A stretch of 64,000 nucleotides of DNA from Enterobacter quasihormaechei (GTDB lineage Bacteria > Pseudomonadota > Gammaproteobacteria > Enterobacterales > Enterobacteriaceae): contig NZ_SJON01000015.1 in the NCBI RefSeq assembly GCF_004331385.1, positions 38,435-102,434 of the forward strand, read 5' to 3'. Both the position numbers and the translations under genes were made by a program. Position 1 is the stretch's first letter. Every line of letters starts with the position of its first letter. Below the pieces are notes generated by a model. It ran no database searches and was not told where the DNA came from. It saw only the letters and a program-made list of their open reading frames with translations. Below are positions 57,668-64,000 of this stretch, piece by piece.

Positions 57668-58309
57668 GGCCGTATCGTAAACCACTGGCGTCACTCGGGT
57701 GATATGCAGCGTCGCCAGAATATTATCCACCAGCGCCGGCGCCTGTTGGTACAGGTTGAAACTGTTGCTGTTCATGAGCCAGTTTTTGATGACTCCGCTA
57801 AAAAAGGCGTGGAAAACTATTACCGCAAGTTCAATATTCGTTTGTGACGAGATGACGTTACGAGCAATGCATTGCCTCAGCGTCCTGCGAAGATAATCAT
57901 TGTTTAAACCGATCCGCTTTCGTATTTCACATTCTGAAATTACATCGTCATGAAATTCACACTTATGATACAAAATTTGTAGAAGAGCATACTGTCGGGG
58001 ATTGCTTGCAATATATTGCAACCCGACGATAAATTGTTCACGAAGCATTAACAGTGGGTCATCTTTTTCGGAAAGCACTAACCTGTCACGAATCATCTCA
58101 CGCAGCGGTAATTGCTGTTCCCAGATGGCATTAAATATTTCCGCTTTACTCGAAAAATGCCAGTAAACTGCCCCGCGAGTGAGTTGCGCAGCATCGGCGA
58201 TGTCGGTGAGCGTGGTGTTAGCCACGCCCCGCGTCGCGAATAGCCCGATAGCGGCTTCAATCAACTGCTGACGGGTCTTTTGAGCCTCTTCTTTCTTTTT
58301 ACGCGCCAT
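57662..58309 (-). CDS. acrS: TetR-family repressor AcrS (EnvR)
   Basis: Repressor divergent from acrEF; E. coli AcrS represses acrAB and is associated with control of acrEF. The N-terminal HTH spans about residues 12-58 (TTLTDIADAAQLTRGAVYWHF, the TetR signature), and the remaining helices form the ligand domain. Length 215 aa, close to E. coli (220). The final residues (VVYDTAS) overlap the 3' end of the MHYT gene within TCATGA. Confidence 0.92.
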   Translation of the reverse strand: MARKKKEEAQKTRQQLIEAAIGLFATRGVANTTLTDIADAAQLTRGAVYWHFSSKAEIFNAIWEQQLPLREMIRDRLVLSEKDDPLLMLREQFIVGLQYIASNPRQYALLQILYHKCEFHDDVISECEIRKRIGLNNDYLRRTLRQCIARNVISSQTNIELAVIVFHAFFSGVIKNWLMNSNSFNLYQQAPALVDNILATLHITRVTPVVYDTAS

Positions 58310-58705
58310 AGCCTGCTACTCATTGCTCATACGATTAATACACTACCAAACGTAATGATGGGGTCAGATAAATAAAAGTATTCATCATAACCGATTTTCA
58401 TTTTGCACAAAAAAAGTCAATTTGCTTAATTTATAATTCAGTCAAATAAATTCAATGCATTGCATTCACAAAATATATGAATAAAGCGAATCCAAAGCAT
58501 TTGCGCTGGTTATCCTGACAGAAATTGCATATTGAAAGCACTGAGCCAGATTCTGATTTTTACTTTTTAATGCCTCTCCAGCACGTATAAATTAAAAAAC
58601 ATTACATACCCTCATTATTATACGCAGCTACATTTTTATTTTTGCCTCATACCCTCTCACCGATTCACGGCAATTATCGGTTTAGGGGTAGTTTAAGGAA
58701 CAGTA
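58310..58705. promoter_or_regulatory. acrS-acrE divergent control region
   Basis: 396 bases, strongly AT-rich (for example 58375-58460 and 58545-58640), with long A/T runs. It should contain both divergent promoters and AcrS operators, but I could not define an operator palindrome with confidence. In E. coli acrEF is silenced by H-NS; the base composition here fits H-NS binding. No gene is seen. Confidence 0.5.
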
Positions 58706-59842
58706 ATGACGACTCATTTCAGACGCTTACCCTTATCCGGTTTCATTGTCTGTGCCGCACTGCTCGCCGGGTGCGATGGGCAGGAAAATTCACAGCAGCA
58801 TGCGCAAGCCCCTCAGGTGAATGTTCATATTGTCAAAAGCGCGCCGCTGGCCGTAACGACGGAATTACCAGGCAGAACAGATGCGTATCGTGTTGCGGAG
58901 GTTCGTCCCCAGGTCAGTGGTATCATTCTGCACCGCAATTTTACCGAAGGCAGCGATGTCAAAGCGGGTGAATCCCTTTATCAGATCGATCCTGCCACCT
59001 ATCAGGCAGCCTACGACAATGCGAAAGGTGAACTGGTAAAAGCGCAGGCGGCGGCAAACATTGCCCATCTGACGGTGAAACGTTACGTTCCGCTGGTCGG
59101 TACGCAATATGTGAGCAAGCAGGAGTACGATCAGGCGGTGGCAACCGCTCAGCAGGCGGATGCGAGCGTCGTTGCCGCGAAGGCTGGCGTTGAAAGCGCG
59201 CGGATCAACCTCGCCTACACGAAAGTCACATCGCCAATCAGCGGGCGCATTGGTAAATCCAGCGTTACTGAAGGGGCGCTCGTCACGAATGGTCAGTCAA
59301 CTGCGCTGGCAACGGTTCAGCAGCTCGATCCAATTTATGTCGACGTGACCCAGTCCAGCAGCGACTTTATGCGACTGAAGCAGACAAGCCTGCAAAAGGG
59401 CGACACCAGCAGCGTCGAGCTGCTGATGGAAAACGGCCAGCCTTATCCACTGAAAGGAACGCTACAGTTCTCTGACGTCACGGTAGATGAAAGTACCGGC
59501 TCAATCACCCTACGCGCCCTCTTCCCTAACCCTCAGCATATGCTGTTACCGGGTATGTTTGTCCGTGCACGCATCGATGAAGGTACGCAGCCGGATGCCA
59601 TTCTTGTTCCCCAGCAGGGGGTAACCCGTACACCGCGCGGGGATGCCACCGTGCTTGTGGTAAACGATAAAAATCAGGTGGAATCTCGCACTGTCGTTGC
59701 ACCGCAGGCGATTGGCGATCGGTGGCTGGTCACGGACGGCCTTAAAAACGGTGACCGCGTCATCACCAGCGGCCTGCAAAAAGTTCGCCCTGGTGCCACC
59801 GTCGTGGCTATTCCTGATACCGCCGCTACTCCAGCCAGTTAA
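58706..59842 (+). CDS. acrE: RND efflux periplasmic adaptor AcrE
   Basis: Lipid-anchored membrane fusion protein of the AcrEF-TolC multidrug pump. A lipoprotein signal ends at LLAGC (Cys23). Lipoyl-like and coiled-coil hairpin domains occupy about residues 55-210 (ending [23 protein letters not shown]), followed by beta-barrel and membrane-proximal domains. Length 378 aa. Starts after TTTAAGGAACAGTA. 11 bases from acrF. Confidence 0.94.
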   Translation: MTTHFRRLPLSGFIVCAALLAGCDGQENSQQHAQAPQVNVHIVKSAPLAVTTELPGRTDAYRVAEVRPQVSGIILHRNFTEGSDVKAGESLYQIDPATYQAAYDNAKGELVKAQAAANIAHLTVKRYVPLVGTQYVSKQEYDQAVATAQQADASVVAAKAGVESARINLAYTKVTSPISGRIGKSSVTEGALVTNGQSTALATVQQLDPIYVDVTQSSSDFMRLKQTSLQKGDTSSVELLMENGQPYPLKGTLQFSDVTVDESTGSITLRALFPNPQHMLLPGMFVRARIDEGTQPDAILVPQQGVTRTPRGDATVLVVNDKNQVESRTVVAPQAIGDRWLVTDGLKNGDRVITSGLQKVRPGATVVAIPDTAATPAS

Positions 59843-59853
59843 GGGATATCGAC

Positions 59854-62800
59854 ATGGCTAATTTCTTTATTCAACGGCCTGTTTTCGCCTGGGTACTCGC
59901 CATCATTCTGATGATTGCGGGCGGGCTGGCCATTTTAAAACTGCCGGTCGCGCAATATCCGACCATTGCGCCACCCGCGGTTGCGGTGACAGCAACCTAC
60001 CCTGGCGCGGATGCCCAGACGGTACAGGACACGGTGACGCAGGTTATCGAACAGAACATGAACGGAATCGACAATCTGATGTACATGTCGTCCACCAGTG
60101 ATTCTGCCGGTAACGTCACCATCACCCTGACGTTCGAGTCGGGTACGGATCCTGATATCGCGCAGGTTCAGGTTCAGAACAAGCTTCAGCTCGCCATGCC
60201 GCTGCTGCCGCAGGAAGTGCAGCAACAGGGGATCGGCGTGGAAAAATCCAGCAGCAGCTTCCTGCTGGTTGCGGGCTTCGTGTCGGATAATAAAAACCTT
60301 ACCCAGGATGATATCTCCGACTATGTTGCTTCTAACGTAAAAGATGCGATCAGCCGTACTTCCGGGGTCGGTGACGTGCAGCTGTTCGGTGCGCAGTATG
60401 CCATGCGCATCTGGCTGGACAGCAACGCAATGAATAAGTACCAGCTCACGCCGCTGGACGTCATTAACCAGCTGAAAACCCAGAACGACCAGATTGCGGC
60501 GGGCCAGTTGGGGGGGACGCCGTCTGTACCGGGTCAGCAGCTGAACGCCTCTATTATTGCTCAAACGCGCCTGAAATCGCCGGAGGAGTTTGGCCGTGTG
60601 ACGCTGAAGGTGAACCAGGACGGTTCAATGGTCCACCTGAAGGACGTGGCCCGCATTGAGCTGGGTGGCGAAAACTACAACATGGTCACCAAAATCAACG
60701 GGCAGGCTGCTACGGGGCTCGGGATCAAGCTGGCGACTGGCGCAAACGCTCTGGATACCGCTGCCGCCATCAAGAGCAAACTGGCGCAGTTGCAGCCCTT
60801 CTTCCCGCAGGGCCTGAGAGTTGTCTATCCATACGACACCACACCTTTCGTGAAGATCTCAATACATGAAGTGGTGAAGACGCTGTTTGAAGCGATCGTT
60901 CTCGTGTTCCTGGTGATGTACCTGTTCCTGCAAAACCTGCGGGCAACCCTTATACCGACTATCGCGGTGCCCGTGGTGTTGCTGGGTACTTTTGCGGTAC
61001 TGGCTGCGTTCGGTTTCTCCATTAACACTCTGACGATGTTCGGGATGGTATTGGCGATAGGCTTGCTCGTCGATGATGCCATCGTGGTGGTCGAGAACGT
61101 AGAACGCGTGATGGTGGAGGACAAGCTGCCGCCAAAAGAGGCGACGCAGAAGTCAATGGAACAAATCCAGGGCGCTCTGGTGGGCATTGCCATGGTGCTT
61201 TCGGCGGTGTTTATACCGATGGCATTTTTTGGAGGCTCTACCGGGGCTATCTATCGTCAGTTCTCGCTAACCATCGTCTCCGCGATGGCCCTGTCGGTGC
61301 TGGTCGCGCTGATATTAACGCCAGCGCTTTGTGCAACCCTGCTCAAACCCGTTGCCAGCGAGCATCATGAAAAGAAAGGTGGCTTCTTTGGCTGGTTTAA
61401 CGCGCTTTTTGATAAGAGCGTGGAGCACTACAGCAACAGCGTGAGCGGTATTTTACGTAAGACCGGGCGCTATCTGCTGGTATACGTCATCATCGTCGGC
61501 GGCATGGCAGTCTTGTTCCTGCGCCTGCCTTCCTCCTTCCTGCCGGAAGAGGATCAGGGGGTGTTTATGACGATGGTTCAGCTGCCGGCAGGGGCGACGC
61601 AGATGCGCACCCAGCAGGTGCTCGATCAGGTTCAGGATTATTATCTGACGAAAGAGAAAGCGAACGTTGAATCGGTCTTCACCGTAAACGGCTTTAGCTT
61701 TAGCGGCCAGGGCCAAAACGCCGGTATCGCGTTCGTCAGCCTGAAGCCCTGGGAAGAACGTCCGGGCGATGAAAACGGCGTTAGCGCCATTGTCAGCCGT
61801 GCGACGAAAGCGTTCAGCCAGATCAAAGATGGCCTTGTATTTCCGTTTAACCTGCCCGCGATTATTGAGCTGGGCACGGCGACAGGCTTCGACTTCGAAC
61901 TGATTGACCAGGCAAACCTGGGGCATACGCAGCTAACGCAGGCACGTAACCAGCTGCTTGGCATGGTGAGAGAACATCCACATTTACTGGTCCGCGTGCG
62001 TCCTAACGGCCTGGAGGATACGCCTCAGTTCAAGCTGGATGTCGATCAGGAGAAAGCACAGGCGTTAGGTGTGAGCGTATCTGATGTTAATCAGACCATC
62101 TCAACAGCACTGGGTGGCACCTATGTGAATGACTTTATCGATCATGGACGCGTGAAAAAAGTTTACGTACAGGCTGATGCTCGCTTCCGTATGCTGCCAG
62201 GAGACATTAACGGCCTGTATGTGCGTAGCGCTAACGGCGAAATGGTGCCTTTCTCTGCCTTTAGCAGCTCTCACTGGGTATACGGTTCACCCCGTCTGGA
62301 ACGTTACAATGGGATGCCGTCAATGGAGATCCTCGGTGAGTCTGCGCCAGGCAAAAGTACCGGTGAGGCAATGGCGTTGATGGAAAGCCTTGCGTCGAAA
62401 CTGCCTTCCGGCATCGGCTACGACTGGACGGGGATGTCTTACCAGGAACGTCTTTCCGGTAATCAGGCTCCAGCGCTGTACGCCATTTCGCTGATAGTGG
62501 TGTTCCTGTGTCTGGCTGCCCTCTATGAAAGCTGGTCAATTCCATTCTCGGTCATGCTGGTTGTGCCCCTGGGGGTGATCGGCGCGCTTCTGGCTGCATC
62601 GGTGCGCGGGCTGAACAATGACGTTTACTTCCAGGTGGGACTGCTTACGACAATTGGTTTATCCGCCAAGAACGCCATACTGATCGTTGAGTTCGCCAAG
62701 GATCTCATGGATAAAGAAGGCAAAGGGATTATCGAAGCCACGCTGGAAGCCTCACGTATGCGTCTGCGTCCTATCCTGATGACTTCCCTGGCATTCATCC

Positions 62801-62967
62801 TTGGCGTTATGCCTCTGGTAATCAGTAGTGGTGCAGGAAGTGGGGCACAAAACGCTGTTGGTACGGGCGTGATGGGCGGGATGCTGTCAGCTACGCTGCT
62901 GGCCATTTTCTTCGTTCCTGTTTTCTTTGTGGTTGTCCGAAGACGGTTTACAAAGCACAAGGATTAA
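59854..62967 (+). CDS. acrF: RND multidrug efflux transporter AcrF
   Basis: Trimeric proton-driven inner-membrane pump exporting drugs, dyes and bile salts through TolC. Twelve transmembrane helices and two large periplasmic loops fit the 1037-aa chain. The proton-relay aspartates 407 and 408 are in [17 protein letters not shown], and the relay Lys is in [12 protein letters not shown] in helix 10. [11 protein letters not shown] begins the chain as in AcrB. Distinguished from acrB by its context (acrS-acrE upstream, yhdV and rRNA genes downstream). Confidence 0.95.
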   Translation: MANFFIQRPVFAWVLAIILMIAGGLAILKLPVAQYPTIAPPAVAVTATYPGADAQTVQDTVTQVIEQNMNGIDNLMYMSSTSDSAGNVTITLTFESGTDPDIAQVQVQNKLQLAMPLLPQEVQQQGIGVEKSSSSFLLVAGFVSDNKNLTQDDISDYVASNVKDAISRTSGVGDVQLFGAQYAMRIWLDSNAMNKYQLTPLDVINQLKTQNDQIAAGQLGGTPSVPGQQLNASIIAQTRLKSPEEFGRVTLKVNQDGSMVHLKDVARIELGGENYNMVTKINGQAATGLGIKLATGANALDTAAAIKSKLAQLQPFFPQGLRVVYPYDTTPFVKISIHEVVKTLFEAIVLVFLVMYLFLQNLRATLIPTIAVPVVLLGTFAVLAAFGFSINTLTMFGMVLAIGLLVDDAIVVVENVERVMVEDKLPPKEATQKSMEQIQGALVGIAMVLSAVFIPMAFFGGSTGAIYRQFSLTIVSAMALSVLVALILTPALCATLLKPVASEHHEKKGGFFGWFNALFDKSVEHYSNSVSGILRKTGRYLLVYVIIVGGMAVLFLRLPSSFLPEEDQGVFMTMVQLPAGATQMRTQQVLDQVQDYYLTKEKANVESVFTVNGFSFSGQGQNAGIAFVSLKPWEERPGDENGVSAIVSRATKAFSQIKDGLVFPFNLPAIIELGTATGFDFELIDQANLGHTQLTQARNQLLGMVREHPHLLVRVRPNGLEDTPQFKLDVDQEKAQALGVSVSDVNQTISTALGGTYVNDFIDHGRVKKVYVQADARFRMLPGDINGLYVRSANGEMVPFSAFSSSHWVYGSPRLERYNGMPSMEILGESAPGKSTGEAMALMESLASKLPSGIGYDWTGMSYQERLSGNQAPALYAISLIVVFLCLAALYESWSIPFSVMLVVPLGVIGALLAASVRGLNNDVYFQVGLLTTIGLSAKNAILIVEFAKDLMDKEGKGIIEATLEASRMRLRPILMTSLAFILGVMPLVISSGAGSGAQNAVGTGVMGGMLSATLLAIFFVPVFFVVVRRRFTKHKD

Positions 62968-62977
62968 TGAATAATTA

Positions 62978-63003
62978 AAAGGCACCTCGGGTGCCTTTTT
63001 TAT
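62978..63003 (+). terminator. Terminator of acrEF
   Basis: Stem GGCACC / GGTGCC with a TCG loop, preceded by AAAA and followed by seven T's, just after acrF. Confidence 0.9.
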
Positions 63004-63215
63004 TTACGGAAAACAACAGAATAAATATATCGGTCCTTCACATTTTCTCCATTAATTATCTCCACCCGCTCCTTTTCTCCATGATTTTTACAATCCACAC
63101 AAATTGAGATTATTCACCGTTCTGCATGGTATTAGCACGGTGGTAAAATAATCATCAATTCGTTAATTGCCGCATCGGCTCTGTAGCGAATAAGCGATTA
63201 TTTTGAGGTAACATC

Positions 63216-63437
63216 ATGAAAAGATTCCTTTCCGTTGCACTCCTCGCTGCGCTGCTTGCTGGCTGTGCGCACGACTCTCCATGTGTACCGGTATACGACG
63301 ATCAGGGCCGACTGGTTCACACCAATACCTGCATGAAGGGCACCACCCAGGATAACTGGGAAACAGCAGGTGCGATAGCCGGTGGCGCCGCGGCAATAGC
63401 GGGCCTGACGCTGGGTATTGTTGCCCTGACTAAATAA
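63216..63437 (+). CDS. yhdV: Lipoprotein YhdV
   Basis: 73-aa predicted lipoprotein: signal with lipobox LLAGC (Cys17), then AHDSPCVPVYDDQGRLVHT and a glycine/alanine-rich hydrophobic C terminus (AGAIAGGAAAIAGLTLGIVAL) that could insert in a membrane. Nearly identical to E. coli YhdV, which lies at the same position after acrF. Function unknown. TTGAGGTAACATC precedes the start. Confidence 0.93.
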   Translation: MKRFLSVALLAALLAGCAHDSPCVPVYDDQGRLVHTNTCMKGTTQDNWETAGAIAGGAAAIAGLTLGIVALTK

Positions 63438-63444
63438 GGCTTTC

Positions 63445-63474
63445 AAAAGCGCGGCGATGTCCGCGCTTTTATTT
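63445..63474 (+). terminator. Terminator of yhdV
   Basis: 10-bp stem AAAAGCGCGG / CCGCGCTTTT with a CGATGT loop and a TTTT-ATTTT tail, 8 bases after the yhdV stop. Confidence 0.85.
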
Positions 63475-63713
63475 TGTTGTGATGTAAGCGCTTATATTTT
63501 CCATCCTGGCTTTACCCGCTATTAACTCTATTTAATACCCTACTATGCTTCCTGCTTTACACAGTTAACCCTGCCAGTAACCTCACTCCTGCTGCGTTTC
63601 GATTACTTTATGTATACGCACTATTTTGCCAGTTAAACGCATAGGTATACGCCGATATGTACGAATTTCGCGAGAGGGATTAACGACGTGAGGGATTTAA
63701 CAGTACGCATAAC

Positions 63714-63744
63714 GCAAAAAGGCCATCCTTTCGGATGGCCTTTC
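63714..63744 (-). terminator. rRNA operon terminator
   Basis: 8-bp stem GGCCATCC / GGATGGCC with a TTTC loop; on the minus strand it is followed by a run of T's (A-run at 63716-63720). It lies about 10 bases beyond the 3' end of the 5S gene, as the T1 terminators of rrn operons do. Confidence 0.92.
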
Positions 63745-63754
63745 TACTTGTTTG

Positions 63755-63874
63755 ATGTCTGGCAGTTCCCTACTCTCACATGGGGAGACCCCACACTACC
63801 ATCGGCGCTACGGCGTTTCACTTCTGAGTTCGGCATGGGGTCAGGTGGGACCACCGCGCTAAAGCCGCCAGACA
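63755..63874 (-). rRNA. rrfF: 5S ribosomal RNA
   Basis: 120 nt on the minus strand, beginning TGTCTGGCGGC and ending GCCAGACAT, with the conserved central CCGAACTCAGAAGTGAAAC. The helix I ends (TGTCTGGCGG and GCCAGACA) pair. It follows tRNA-Thr, the order thrV-rrfF at the distal end of rrnD in E. coli, so it is likely the second 5S copy of that operon. Compared with the 5S I recall from E. coli, small differences lie in helix I. Confidence 0.95.
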
Positions 63875-63915
63875 AATTCTTTTACTTCTTGCCGAACTTT
63901 AACCTAAGTATAAAG

Positions 63916-63991
63916 TGGTGCTGATACCCAGAGTCGAACTGGGGACCTCACCCTTACCAAGGGTGCGCTCTACCAACTGAGCCATATCAGC
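63916..63991 (-). tRNA. thrV: tRNA-Thr (anticodon GGT)
   Basis: 76-nt gene on the minus strand starting GCTGATATGGCTCAG and ending with encoded CCA. The acceptor stem GCTGATA/TATCAGC, anticodon arm with GGT in CTTGGTAAG, and T-arm GTTCGACTC are intact. It reads ACC and ACU threonine codons. Located between the upstream rRNA genes (outside the window) and the 5S gene, matching thrV of rrnD. Confidence 0.96.
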
Positions 63992-64000
63992 ACGCTAAAT

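Larger units (their letters stand above)
63438..63754. other. yhdV to 5S rRNA intergenic region
   Basis: 317 bases. It contains the yhdV terminator (63445-63474) and the rRNA operon terminator (63717-63744). Between them, 63480-63710 shows short TATACGC repeats (near 63612 and 63649) but no gene or clear promoter. Confidence 0.4.

Noticed and set aside
63612..63660. Short TATACGC direct repeats as a regulatory or att site
   Set aside because: Too short and irregular, with no linked integrase or promoter.

Overview
The window is a 64 kb piece of a gamma-proteobacterial chromosome of the Enterobacteriaceae, most likely Enterobacter or a close relative. The basis is near-identity of many products to their E. 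coli counterparts as remembered (Fis, AccC, MreB, L13), E. coli-like gene order over long stretches, and a GC-rich coding style. Differences from E. coli are type II dehydroquinase aroQ, msrPQ beside accBC, an alpha-carbonic anhydrase before dusB, a one-chain dihydroxyacetone kinase, and codBA after gltD. No transposase, integrase, prophage, CRISPR array or recognisable defence island was found. This is mostly core chromosome with a few lineage-specific inserts.

Layout. 1-5840: end of valS, yjgM, ahr, a dihydroxyacetone kinase gene and yjgR, genes that in E. coli lie near valS/idn at about 96-97 min. At 5820-5840 yjgR meets yhcC tail to tail with overlapping coding ends, and the window switches to the gltBD neighbourhood (about 72 min in E. 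coli), so this is a rearrangement junction relative to E. coli. 5820-16044: yhcC, the gltBD glutamate synthase operon and the codBA cytosine salvage operon with a PurR-type operator. 16135-16440: a C-terminal remnant of the sialic acid transporter gene nanT, the only trace of a nan locus. 16545-25436: sspBA, rpsI-rplM, zapE, zapG, degQ, degS, mdh and argR with two ARG boxes. 25815-32219: yhcN, yhcO, a GabD-like aldehyde dehydrogenase, the aaeXAB efflux operon and its regulator aaeR.

32286-49924: tldD, yhdP, rng, maf/yhdE and mreDCB on the minus strand, then csrD, acuI, msrPQ, aroQ and accBC. 50033-55443: yhdT-panF, prmA, an alpha-carbonic anhydrase gene, the dusB-fis operon with its GC-rich stringent-type promoter, and the small membrane protein gene yhdU. 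55583-63437: an MHYT-GGDEF-EAL c-di-GMP enzyme whose stop codon overlaps that of acrS, then the acrEF RND efflux operon and the lipoprotein gene yhdV. 63717-63991: the distal end of an rRNA operon (tRNA-Thr, 5S rRNA, terminator) on the minus strand, matching the tail of rrnD.

I found no convincing unknown multi-gene system. The items most worth a second look are the yjgR/yhcC junction, the frame-disrupted conserved peptide ahead of gltB, the nanT scar, the MHYT c-di-GMP gene locked to acrS, and the lineage-specific metabolic inserts.
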